Source: CAWKKW01 sp963850345 (GTDB taxonomy: Bacteria > Acidobacteriota > Terriglobia > Terriglobales > Acidobacteriaceae). From it: a DNA stretch of 64,000 nucleotides. The stretch is from NCBI GenBank assembly GCA_963850345.1, contig CAWKKW010000002.1:682001-746000 (forward strand), given 5' to 3'. Under the pieces are notes generated by a model that saw only the letters and a program-made list of their open reading frames with translations, did not search any database and was not told the DNA's origin. This document shows, in pieces, positions 43,893-52,308 of the stretch. The position numbers and the translations under genes are program-made. The first letter of the stretch is position 1. Each line of letters opens with the position of its first letter.

Positions 43893-46038
43893 TCGAAACT
43901 CCAGTCTTGCTAAATCGTCCTAGATATTCTCGCGTCTTCAGCAACGCGGATCGCCTTGGGATCGGCGCAGAAACCTTGATGATCGTGCCTGATCCGGGCT
44001 GGCTAGTGATCTCAAAGGTAGCGGAAATCGCCTCCGCCCGTTTCCGCATGCCGCCTAAACCGAATCCCCTGAGTTCCGCTTCGGGAATGAAGCCTGTCCC
44101 GTTGTCTTCAACGATCAATCGAACCATGGGCCCGTAGTCGACCCGAATTCGTAACAGTGTTGGCGCTCCATGCCGAAGCGCGTTGGCGATGGCTTCCTGC
44201 CCGATGCGGAACAAGGCGTCCTTGGTCGGGTATGGCAAGGCACTCTCTTCTGTCGGAGTTTCGAGCAGAACCCGCACGGAACCGTGTTCCACCATGCGCC
44301 GTGCAAACGATTCAAGCGCGGTGTGCAGGCCTTCCGATTCGAGAAACTCGCGGCGGAGCGTCTGCAGGCTTCGTCTGGCCTCCTCGTGGCTGTGACGAAC
44401 CAGGTCGCAGGCGAGATCCAGTTGCATCTTTACGCCGGGCATGCTTCCAGTCACGCCATTGCTGATGGCCTGCAACTGAAAGCCGATGCCCACAAAGCTC
44501 TGGGCCAGCGAGTCGTGCATCTCGTGCGCGATGCGTTCCCGTTCATCGAGAACCGCGTGCAGGCGCCAATGCTCCACCCGGATATAAAGCAGGTACGCGA
44601 GTAACAGCAAGACGACCAACACCAGGGCCAACAAGGCCAGATTTCTTGTGCTCCACCAGGGCGGTCCGGCGAGGATCTCGATGTCGTCCGTCGAAGGCAC
44701 GAGCAGCACGAAGGGATTGAGATTGCGGGTGTAGCTAGCATCGACGACGCAAATGCCACGCAGACGGATATGGCTTTGGCGACTCAGTTTGCGAAGGTTC
44801 GCACTCTCGCGGCTGTTGTTCGCAATGGCTCGAAAGGATTGATTATTGGCGGTCAAGTCGAGGACTACGGTGTTGTCCGCTCCCGTGGTTCGCGATGTGA
44901 GGAATCCTTCAACCTCGATAAACATCGCGTCGAAAGCGCCCGTCGCAGCCTGGCTCGCCGTGACTGAGATAGGCGGCGCCGGAGTTCGGGCCCAGAGAAG
45001 CCGGATGTCGGCGTTTTGAAGAGCGAGGCTGAAATCGTGGTTTTGGACCGCACCATGCACTTCCACCTCGTCACCCAACTTTAGATCGGGCTGCGACCTG
45101 GCAAACACAGCCGCCCCTCCCGTCGCGTCCTGCACATAGAGCCGCGGCGAGGTGAGCACAACTGTTCCGCGGATTGTCGCCATGCGAGCGGGAGTTCGAA
45201 TCAGCCGCAGGCTGGCGATGCTCTCGACCACCGCACGCCGATTCGGATACCCGCCTTCCGAGTTCAGGGCGTTCCCATCTCCCTGGTCGCGTTCGATCAC
45301 TGGTTCGTCGATTGCGTAGCCTAGATTCGAATTGCTGGGGAGAACGTGATCAGGGATAGCCGCGATGTTGTCAGAGGGAGTCAGCTCCTGCACGCTGAAG
45401 TTTTTCCATACTCCACCGGAAGAATGGGAACGAAAGCCGACTCTACCGCTCGGCAGACAATACTTGCGCTCTTCCACGCTGATCGATCGTGACTCGCCTG
45501 TGAGCTTGTCAACGGCTACCGCGGAGATCCGGCAACCACGCACGGTAGCTTGCAAGTGATACCAGTGGAAGGGTCGGATACCGCCCGGCATAGGTTGCAC
45601 CGCCAGTTCGATCCAACCATGGAGCGCCATGCCGATGATCAGGTTGCCGTCATTGCGGCGCAAGCCCACGTAATAGCCGCTGTAGGAATCCACACCCTGC
45701 TCTTCATCGCTCGAACGCAGAATCACTCCTGCATCGCCTTGCCGCCCCAGAAGCTGGATGTCGGAGCTGACGGTGTAGTCCCTCCACGACGGAGAGCCCG
45801 AGATCAGTTTGGCGCCTCGTTCGTCCGACTCGTTACGCATGGCGCCATCTTCGAGTCGCCAGGTCCCTCCGTATGCAGTCCACTCTTCGGAATTCCCTGC
45901 ACGGAATTGATCATGGTAGGGCAAGCCTCGCGATGCCGACGGCTTCGAACTGAACCAGACCGCGGCCGCCACGGCCACCAGCACCAATGCAAGCGCGGGC
46001 CAGAGCCACCTCGCCGCGATCCAAAACCGCGACCTCAT
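43849..46038 (-). CDS. Sensor histidine kinase with lectin-like and OB-like ectodomains
   Basis: A 729-residue membrane kinase. Membrane helices about 9-30 and 465-490. The part between includes a LamG/DUF1080-like beta-sandwich (about 38-205, GTWRLEDGAMRNESDERGA, GDAGVILRSSDEEQ) and two OB-like segments (about 260-460). The cytoplasmic part is HisKA_3 with phospho-His508 (EMHDSLAQSF) and an HATPase_c with DNGTGF near 645. The start at 46038 overlaps the stop of the binding-protein gene (ATGA). The ectodomain may bind a glycan or the neighbouring binding protein. Confidence 0.85.
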   Translation of the reverse strand: MRSRFWIAARWLWPALALVLVAVAAAVWFSSKPSASRGLPYHDQFRAGNSEEWTAYGGTWRLEDGAMRNESDERGAKLISGSPSWRDYTVSSDIQLLGRQGDAGVILRSSDEEQGVDSYSGYYVGLRRNDGNLIIGMALHGWIELAVQPMPGGIRPFHWYHLQATVRGCRISAVAVDKLTGESRSISVEERKYCLPSGRVGFRSHSSGGVWKNFSVQELTPSDNIAAIPDHVLPSNSNLGYAIDEPVIERDQGDGNALNSEGGYPNRRAVVESIASLRLIRTPARMATIRGTVVLTSPRLYVQDATGGAAVFARSQPDLKLGDEVEVHGAVQNHDFSLALQNADIRLLWARTPAPPISVTASQAATGAFDAMFIEVEGFLTSRTTGADNTVVLDLTANNQSFRAIANNSRESANLRKLSRQSHIRLRGICVVDASYTRNLNPFVLLVPSTDDIEILAGPPWWSTRNLALLALVLVVLLLLAYLLYIRVEHWRLHAVLDERERIAHEMHDSLAQSFVGIGFQLQAISNGVTGSMPGVKMQLDLACDLVRHSHEEARRSLQTLRREFLESEGLHTALESFARRMVEHGSVRVLLETPTEESALPYPTKDALFRIGQEAIANALRHGAPTLLRIRVDYGPMVRLIVEDNGTGFIPEAELRGFGLGGMRKRAEAISATFEITSQPGSGTIIKVSAPIPRRSALLKTREYLGRFSKTGVSNGNRAEEEDTYSYR

Positions 46039-46997
46039 CGGCTGGAGCTCCAATCCATGGTCAGCATTCTTTGTACTTCCGGAGTGTTGAGATTTTCGCG
46101 GGTCACCAGTTTGGGACTGATCTTTACCAGCGGATCCACCGTCTGGCCGTGTAGCTGAGCAGCAATGGCGGTGACCGCCCGGCTTCCCATCTCGTAGGTG
46201 TTCTCGACCAGGATCGAGTCCAGTTCTCCGGTCGCCAGAGGCGGAATCAACTCCTGTTCGCAGGCCACCAGCTTGATCTTCCGCAGCAGGCCACGCTGTT
46301 GCAGCGCGATGTACGCCCCGCGGGTTGCGGCCGAGTTCAGCGCAAGAATCGCATCGACTTGGGGGTGATGGTCCAGTACGTCCTCCGCCGTCTCCTGCGC
46401 CTCGGCGATGTTGAACCCGCCCGCACGCTCGTCGACGATACGAATTCCGGAATAGCTGGAGGAGAGGCTGGTTTCAAAGGCGCGGGTTCGATCAATGATA
46501 CCGCTGATGTCCGGGTCGAGTCCCAGCACCGCGACCGTTCCCTTGCCATTCAGAATTTTGCCGATGCGGTCCGCGGCCATCTTGCCCGTCGCGTCTTCGT
46601 CATTCAGGATGTAGGAGAGACGTCCGCCCGGAGGGATCGGGAGCGGAGAACTGATGATCACCGTCGGGATGCCACGGGCCACGATCTCTCGAACGGGTAC
46701 CATCAGTGCCAGCGCCTGATCGGGCGCGAGAATCAGACCTTTAGCGCCGCGGTCGAGGGCACGATCTATGACTGCGATTTGACGCTGTACGTCGTCTTCC
46801 CGGGTGGGAGCGTTCCAATAGATCTTGAGCCCTTCTCGCGTCGCAGCAGCCTGCGCTCCTGCATGTTCCGACTCCCACAGTACCAGGGCCGTCGTACGAG
46901 GAATGACCGCGATCAGTGGAGGTTCGGTACGCCTGCATCCCGCAGCCAGCAACCACGGCGAAATCAACAGCAGAAATCTTCGTTTTGTCTTCCGCAT
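46035..46997 (-). CDS. Sugar-type periplasmic binding lipoprotein (LacI/ribose-binding fold)
   Basis: A 320-residue periplasmic binding protein of the Peripla_BP_4 type (RIQIV-like DDVQRQIAVIDRALDRGAKGLIL, VAVLGLDPDISGIIDRTRAF). A lipobox LLAAGC gives Cys21, so it is a lipoprotein. No permease or ATPase gene is beside it; instead the sensor kinase gene follows with a 4-base overlap, as in three-component systems where the binding protein presents ligand to the kinase. The frame opens at 47051, but the Met at 46997 starts the lipoprotein signal (RKTKRRFLLLI). Confidence 0.82.
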   Translation of the reverse strand: MRKTKRRFLLLISPWLLAAGCRRTEPPLIAVIPRTTALVLWESEHAGAQAAATREGLKIYWNAPTREDDVQRQIAVIDRALDRGAKGLILAPDQALALMVPVREIVARGIPTVIISSPLPIPPGGRLSYILNDEDATGKMAADRIGKILNGKGTVAVLGLDPDISGIIDRTRAFETSLSSSYSGIRIVDERAGGFNIAEAQETAEDVLDHHPQVDAILALNSAATRGAYIALQQRGLLRKIKLVACEQELIPPLATGELDSILVENTYEMGSRAVTAIAAQLHGQTVDPLVKISPKLVTRENLNTPEVQRMLTMDWSSSR

Positions 46998-47195
46998 GGC
47001 GCGCCCGAGACCGTGCCCTTCAACTCTGCACCGTCGTTTACAACGAGACACAGCGCTCTCTTGCCGATCGCCGAGACCTTAGGCCATGAAGACTTACTTT
47101 CCTTTTCGGGAAGAGGGCACACCCTCGGACTCAACTCTGCGGCTCCACAGAATAGCACTTTCGCGGAGCCGCACGCTGGTGGGACGAGTCCGTTC

Positions 47196-49271
47196 TCAGC
47201 GGTGGCCGGCGCGGTGGAATGTCAGAACCACCACACTGGCATGAGGAAATACGTAGTTGGTTGTGGCTGCCGCCCGAGGGTGGCTCACGCTTACTCCTAC
47301 GGCGTCAGGATCGGACTCAGTGTTCTGTTCGTAGATGCTGGTTGCGGTGATCGTCTTGGCGACGGCTGCAGGCTCGGGCTGAAACCCCTCAAGAGAAATG
47401 GCCGCGCGATAATCACGATCGAGGCTGCGATTCACACAGAACAACACCACGTCGTCCGCGGTAGCTCCCTGCGCCGCAACCACGTCCAGCCAGGGTACGT
47501 GCTCGATCTTCGGAATGCGCGTAACGCCGTGATCGACTGAGTACTCGGGACCATCACTGTCGACCGGCAGCAAGTGTGTCGGCGCGCTCTCGGCATAGGA
47601 CCGCAGCACCCAGTATCCCGGCGCCTCGTAGACCTGCTCCCGCTTCTTCCAGATCCCCGCGAATTCGATAATGCCGGTCATGTCCGAAATGGGAACAATC
47701 TCCGCATGATTGAGGATCATGTTCAGAAACCCGCCGGTGCCGATCGCCCCTCCCATGTTGTTGAAGTCGGGAGCATAGTGTCCTCTCGCCTGGCGGTTTG
47801 TCACAAACAGCCATTCCGTAAAAGCGATCTTCGCGTCCTTGTGAGCGGAGGCTTGTATCTGCTGCGTCATCTTCTCCAACTGCTTGCCCAGACCGATCGG
47901 CAACGCAAACGTGGACAGGGCTACGAAGTCGTTCGAAGGATTTGCCATCTGCACGTGATCGGTGGTGACGACGAAATGCGTCGACAGGTAGTCAAACGTT
48001 CCCGGAGGCGTGGTTAGTTGCACAGCGTTCCACTCCTGATACGAATCCGGGTCCTGTCCCGTGGCGATTAGCCGAGCCTTCGGGTCAACCTTGCGGATCG
48101 CCTCGCTGAATTCTCGTGTGCGCTCGCCGATCTGCTCCGTCGCCGGGTAGCCGGCGTTCCAGTTTCCCCAGAGTTCGTTGCCCATCTCCCATAAGAGGCC
48201 GCCGTGCTTGTCGCCCCAATGATCGTTAACGTACTTGACCCAGTCCGCGGCTTCCTGCGGCGTGCCCGTACCCAGGTTCAGCGCGATCTGCGGCTCAGCG
48301 TGGACCAGTTCACAGAACCGCAGGAATTCGTCGGTGCCGAAGGTGTTGTACTCCGGCATGCTCCAGGCCAGGTTCAGTTCGCTTACGCGTTTGTCGCGCG
48401 GGCCGATGCCATCGCGCCAGTGATACCCAGAGGTGAAGTTTCCTCCAAAACGGATCACCGGTGGCTTCAGATCGCGCGCCCTCTCGAGAACATCGGGGTC
48501 CATGCCATCCACGTTGTCCGCAGGCATCAACGAAACTTCGTCGATCAGCGCACGCCCATCCTTCTCCAGGCTGATGACGAAGTCGGCGGGCTCCAGGTGG
48601 TCGACCTGTCCGGGCTTCAAGTCGAAGTGGAATTTGTAGCGCGTCCATTCGCCGGCAGCCGCGCTCAGCTTCGACTCGGCGAGAACCTGCTTTGGGTCGT
48701 TATGCTTTCGGATCGAAACGGACACCTGCTCCGAGCCCGCGAGGTGCTTGATCCAGAGACTACCGTCGTACGCCAGTTCACGATGAACGGGCAAATAAAT
48801 CCTCTGGCGGATACCTGTTTCCTCCTTGGGCAGCGCCATGATTTCAAGCGACCGAGAGGAGTTGGCTGCATCGCCCCATCGCGGCTCGTAGCGATTTCCC
48901 TGGCCACTATCGAGCGGCTCCCAGGGGAGCGGCAGGCCCAGGTCGGAGCCGCGCTCCAGTTCCGGACGCTCATGCACCATGCGGGCAACTACGCCGGCGC
49001 TCCAGAGGTTTTCTTCCAGGCTGCCGTTCTCCAGCAACTCCGCCCAAAGACCTCCATAGGTGGAATGCCCGATCGGCTCCAGAAAACTTCCAAACACCGT
49101 TTTAGGCAAGGTTGCTGCAGCGGGGTGATCGGCGTGAACACGCAGATGGATCACCGCATCGGACTTACCCGTTGGCGTCTCGTCGACGATTTGTGCGGCT
49201 GATACCGATGCTCCCGCTGTCGCGAGCACAGCCCACACAGCAACTCTTGTCCATTGCGCTTTTCCTTGCAT
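47196..49271 (-). CDS. Secreted GH51 alpha-L-arabinofuranosidase
   Basis: A 691-residue enzyme: signal peptide (residues 1-27), an N-terminal domain with a CBM4/9-like insert (about 130-250), then the barrel. VIRFGGNFTSGYHW (272-285) and MGNELWGN with acid/base Glu366 mark GH51; the nucleophile is Glu486 (AFTEWLF). It releases terminal arabinofuranose from arabinan, arabinoxylan or arabinogalactan. The frame opens at 49346; the Met at 49271 starts the signal peptide. It precedes the binding protein operon on the same strand (198-base gap). Confidence 0.85.
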   Translation of the reverse strand: MQGKAQWTRVAVWAVLATAGASVSAAQIVDETPTGKSDAVIHLRVHADHPAAATLPKTVFGSFLEPIGHSTYGGLWAELLENGSLEENLWSAGVVARMVHERPELERGSDLGLPLPWEPLDSGQGNRYEPRWGDAANSSRSLEIMALPKEETGIRQRIYLPVHRELAYDGSLWIKHLAGSEQVSVSIRKHNDPKQVLAESKLSAAAGEWTRYKFHFDLKPGQVDHLEPADFVISLEKDGRALIDEVSLMPADNVDGMDPDVLERARDLKPPVIRFGGNFTSGYHWRDGIGPRDKRVSELNLAWSMPEYNTFGTDEFLRFCELVHAEPQIALNLGTGTPQEAADWVKYVNDHWGDKHGGLLWEMGNELWGNWNAGYPATEQIGERTREFSEAIRKVDPKARLIATGQDPDSYQEWNAVQLTTPPGTFDYLSTHFVVTTDHVQMANPSNDFVALSTFALPIGLGKQLEKMTQQIQASAHKDAKIAFTEWLFVTNRQARGHYAPDFNNMGGAIGTGGFLNMILNHAEIVPISDMTGIIEFAGIWKKREQVYEAPGYWVLRSYAESAPTHLLPVDSDGPEYSVDHGVTRIPKIEHVPWLDVVAAQGATADDVVLFCVNRSLDRDYRAAISLEGFQPEPAAVAKTITATSIYEQNTESDPDAVGVSVSHPRAAATTNYVFPHASVVVLTFHRAGHR

Positions 49272-49458
49272 GTTCAAACGTGTCCCTCTTCTCCCGTGAT
49301 GACCAGGCAATCTACTTCTCGGTTGCCGGGGTGCATAGCGGCCCAAGTATAGAAGAGGGGTCGAGCAGGTCGAATCGGTCAGATGAACTAGTTACCGAAT
49401 CGGATCAGCTGGGGAGAATGAGTTAGCGCGAGCCGTCGATAGGCTCGGAGCATCGACA

Positions 49459-50157
49459 TCAGTCGAGCGGAAGAGGCACCGAGTGAACCTCGTGTTGGTA
49501 GCCTTGCTCTGTCGCTGTCAGACGAAGTTCATAACGCTGCGAACGGCGCGGATGAAAGACCAGGGCGGGGCGAAAACACACAATGCAAGTTGCTCCTGCC
49601 CTGCGAACGCTCGGGTAGATCAATCCATTCGACTGCCGATCGAGAAGTTCCTTGGCGAGGCGCTGGGAGTTGGCATAGCACTCCGGCACTGGTTCGGGTT
49701 GCAGATACTCTGAGAATTCGCCGGCAGGCTCCAGCATGTGAAACTCACCGTCAAAATCCGCCAGCCAGTCGTCGTAGGTGGAGAGATCCTGGTCCGGGCG
49801 CTCGCCGGGCAGATCCGGGACAATAATTTCTGAGAGCCGCCTGGCCTTGTGGTAGCTGACCTCAGCGATCGAGGTGTCTAGTTCCTCGGCCGCGTACCAG
49901 CCGCCGCGGGTTTCGTCACTGAAGCGCGACCCGGAGCGACTACTGTGGGTGAACGCCGCATTCACGATGTGCGCGTTCGGAATGCCGTAGACCAGTTCAA
50001 AGACACTGATGCCGCTCAATCCGTGATGCTCTCCCTGCACGCGATCATTGGTCGCGCCATCCAGCAGGGTCAGATCCTCCAGCATCTGCGGGTCGTCCGC
50101 CACTTCGGCTAACACCGTTCCAGCCTCGCTGTAGCGAGAAGGAATCAGCCGGTGCAT
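49459..50157 (-). CDS. RES-domain toxin (NAD-degrading type)
   Basis: A 232-residue RES-domain protein. Family elements: N-terminal HRLIPSRYSEAG, RFSDETRGGWYAAEELDTSIAEVSYH (Arg, Tyr, Glu region), and C-terminal QSNGLIYPSVRRAGATCIVCFRP with the Ser. Known RES toxins (MbcT, ParT, Res) bind the Xre/DUF2384 antitoxin and deplete NAD or modify PRPP synthetase. The frame opens at 50331, overlapping the antitoxin; I chose ATG 50157, 32 bases after the antitoxin stop, which begins with the conserved R-x-S segment. Confidence 0.85.
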   Translation of the reverse strand: MHRLIPSRYSEAGTVLAEVADDPQMLEDLTLLDGATNDRVQGEHHGLSGISVFELVYGIPNAHIVNAAFTHSSRSGSRFSDETRGGWYAAEELDTSIAEVSYHKARRLSEIIVPDLPGERPDQDLSTYDDWLADFDGEFHMLEPAGEFSEYLQPEPVPECYANSQRLAKELLDRQSNGLIYPSVRRAGATCIVCFRPALVFHPRRSQRYELRLTATEQGYQHEVHSVPLPLD

Positions 50158-50189
50158 CGCCTCCCCTTGCCACGGTTGAAGCGGAGGAA

Positions 50190-50633
50190 TCAACGGCCAC
50201 CACGCCAGGAGTCGAGCATGCGGCGGACTTCCACCATGCCGGGTTGGCCCTGCCGGAGCATGTATTCGAGAGGCGATTGCCCTGCGAAGAGCGGCCCGCG
50301 ATTCCCCAAAACCACCCACTGGTCTGCCCACGGCTGACCGAAGTAGATGTTCAACGCCTTATAGATTCCGACGATCAAAGAGATGCGCGTCAGCTTGTCC
50401 TGATCAAGCCGAGTCTTGGCTGGCCTGGTCTTCCACCCATGGAACGTGGACGAAGCCACGCCTCCGAGTAGTCCTCGTTGTTGAACTTCATTCAATCCCC
50501 ACTTGCGGGCGATGTTCACGAAGGCTTTCACTGCGCTCGGGCTGAGCCGTTCACGTTCTCTGGCATCTGCCAGATCTGGCGCGCGGTCGAAGGAGTATCC
50601 AGCAACAATCGGCGTGATAACAGCTGCGGACAT
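50190..50633 (-). CDS. Xre/MbcA/ParS-type antitoxin
   Basis: A 147-residue antitoxin: an Xre-like helix-turn-helix region (about residues 30-88) and a C-terminal DUF2384/MbcA-ParS toxin-binding domain (about 90-147, including FAGQSPLEYMLRQGQPGMVEVRRML). It neutralises the RES toxin encoded next and probably represses the operon through the tandem repeats that overlap its ribosome binding site. The ATG (50633) follows GAGGATACTGA. Confidence 0.85.
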   Translation of the reverse strand: MSAAVITPIVAGYSFDRAPDLADARERERLSPSAVKAFVNIARKWGLNEVQQRGLLGGVASSTFHGWKTRPAKTRLDQDKLTRISLIVGIYKALNIYFGQPWADQWVVLGNRGPLFAGQSPLEYMLRQGQPGMVEVRRMLDSWRGGR

Positions 50634-50637
50634 TCAG

Positions 50638-50679
50638 TATCCTCGATTCCGAGATAAATTATCCTCGTATTCGAAATAA
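50638..50679 (-). promoter_or_regulatory. Two tandem 20-base operator-like repeats over the antitoxin RBS
   Basis: TATCCTCGATTCCGAGATAA (50638-50657) and TATCCTCGTATTCGAAATAA (50660-50679) are direct copies 22 bases apart, about two DNA turns, matching 16 of 20 positions. On the coding strand the proximal copy contains the GAGGA ribosome binding site of the antitoxin gene. This is a fitting autoregulatory operator for the Xre protein. Confidence 0.6.
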
Positions 50680-50681
50680 GT

Positions 50682-50699
50682 TGCAACAGAAATGTTGCA
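50682..50699. repeat. Perfect inverted repeat upstream of the TA operators
   Basis: TGCAACA-GAAA-TGTTGCA (7-bp arms, 4-base loop), three bases beyond the distal operator copy. It could be another protein site, a promoter-region element, or the hairpin of a transcript passing through. Confidence 0.5.
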
Positions 50700-50753
50700 G
50701 TCTGTCCGGGTCGGCGCCAATCTGAGAAGGACATACAGTGCCAATCCGCTGCT

Positions 50754-52184
50754 CTATGAGGCCAGAATTGCGGCACTCGCGGCAGGTACTTTGAGTTCGC
50801 AGGCACCCTGCCGAAGGGTCACAACTTCCTTCTGGGTGGCCTCCCAATTCCCTTCGGCATCGACATGTGCGCCTCCGAGAGTAACGCCGGACTTGGCATT
50901 GAGCGACAGGCCGGTCAGCCGAAGAACCTCGCCTTGCTCTTTGGCGCCTGGAATCTCGACCGACACCACTGCGCCTATTGACGGTTCCTTATTGATGACG
51001 CAGACAAATCTTCGGCCCTCGCTGCCTTTTACCGCGTACGCAGCCAGGTTCATGCCGCCTGCTTCGTATTCGGCCTGCACCAGCGCACCATGCCCGATGG
51101 AGGCAAAGGCCAACATACCGTAATAGAGGGGTTGGGCAGAGTAGTTCCCTTTCTCATCGTCACCGATCGGCGAATAAGAGCTGATGAACCCGAGTTGATT
51201 CACCCCTGTCTCGATATTGACCCCTCCGGCGTTGTGCTCTGCCAGCGTGAAAAGATAATCCAAGCCCCACAGCGAGGCTGCGAAGGTGTCGCTCACACTC
51301 GGCTTGCCTCCGCCGAAGCAGGAATTGGTTTCGCAGATTCGGTAAGGAATTTTGGCCTGGTTCCCAGCCGCTCTGCATTCTTCGAGCATGCGGTCCAACT
51401 TCACGTCGGCATGCAGCAGCCTCTCCATCGTGCTTGCGGGACTCTGCGGTGGACCCTCGGCATAATAATGATGGGTGAGCATCCTGAGGTCCGCTCCTTC
51501 GTCTTTCGCAAATCGAGTTACCCAATCCGTGCGGGTGGCGACATCCGGTCCGGCAAAGGCCAGATGCGGCATCTTCGACCGAAGCGCATCTTTGAATCGA
51601 CGGTATTCCTTCAGATAATCTTCGTAGCTGTACCCCTTCGGCCGGTGCGCCACGGTTCCTGGGAAGAGATCGGGCTCGTTCCCAATCTCGATGGCCGACA
51701 ATTTGTCGCCAGTGATCTCAGCGATCGCTTTGGCTTCCTCCATGGCGTTCTCCAGCGTCCCACCGCCGAGATTCAGTCCCCAGATCAGGCACCAGCCCGT
51801 AGCATCGAGGAAGCTTGCCAGGTCGCGAATCGAGGCGCGATTGACGACAACCGCGGTGGGCGAGGTGCTGGTGTGGCCGTCAAGTTGATAGCTGGAAAAG
51901 TCGGAAGTGTTTCCACCGACGCGAATGACTCCGTGCGCGCCGAGGCTCTTCACATATTGGACATAGCGGGGATTGCTCGCAGACAACAGGCCAGGAGTCG
52001 CGACGGACGAGATCTCGTAACCGAGGCCGAGAAAGTCTGGCTCGATCTTCGCCAGCACCTTCTCCGGATCGACTCGCAACGAGATCTGCCGGACTGAGTT
52101 TTCGCCGTACGCGCTACCACGGCTCCGCAACAGTTCTCCAGCGGCGACCACTCCGGTTGACTTCAAGAACTTCCGTCTATTCAT
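50754..52184 (-). CDS. Tat-exported GH79-like beta-glucuronidase
   Basis: A 476-residue glycosidase with a Tat-type N-terminus (NRRKFLKSTGVVAAG, residues 2-16). A TIM barrel with VIRVGGNTSDF (87-97), acid/base Glu170 (IEIGNEPDLFP) and nucleophile Glu285 (RICETNSCFGGG), then a beta-sandwich C-terminal domain (GH79C-like). GH79 enzymes remove glucuronate or 4-O-methylglucuronate from proteoglycans and arabinogalactan. Start at 52184 (MNRRKF); a Met three codons earlier is possible. Divergent from the TPR gene at 52309. Confidence 0.8.
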   Translation of the reverse strand: MNRRKFLKSTGVVAAGELLRSRGSAYGENSVRQISLRVDPEKVLAKIEPDFLGLGYEISSVATPGLLSASNPRYVQYVKSLGAHGVIRVGGNTSDFSSYQLDGHTSTSPTAVVVNRASIRDLASFLDATGWCLIWGLNLGGGTLENAMEEAKAIAEITGDKLSAIEIGNEPDLFPGTVAHRPKGYSYEDYLKEYRRFKDALRSKMPHLAFAGPDVATRTDWVTRFAKDEGADLRMLTHHYYAEGPPQSPASTMERLLHADVKLDRMLEECRAAGNQAKIPYRICETNSCFGGGKPSVSDTFAASLWGLDYLFTLAEHNAGGVNIETGVNQLGFISSYSPIGDDEKGNYSAQPLYYGMLAFASIGHGALVQAEYEAGGMNLAAYAVKGSEGRRFVCVINKEPSIGAVVSVEIPGAKEQGEVLRLTGLSLNAKSGVTLGGAHVDAEGNWEATQKEVVTLRQGACELKVPAASAAILAS

Positions 52185-52308
52185 GCATCCCAACTCTCTC
52201 GAACACGAAGCACCGTTATACCTGATGCATTCTCCTGCAGGTCTGGAGAGATGGCCTGCTCTGTATGGGCCTCGTTGGCCAAAGTACCGGAGTATTCTGA
52301 AATTCTGT

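Noticed and set aside
48204..49202. 332-residue plus-strand open frame over GH51
   Set aside because: Antisense shadow of the arabinofuranosidase gene.
49429..49447. Hairpin CGAGCC/GGCTCG after the RES toxin gene
   Set aside because: Only 6 bp and no U-run on the relevant strand, so not called a terminator.
51090..52097. 335-residue plus-strand open frame over GH79
   Set aside because: Antisense to a gene with clear catalytic motifs; no domain.
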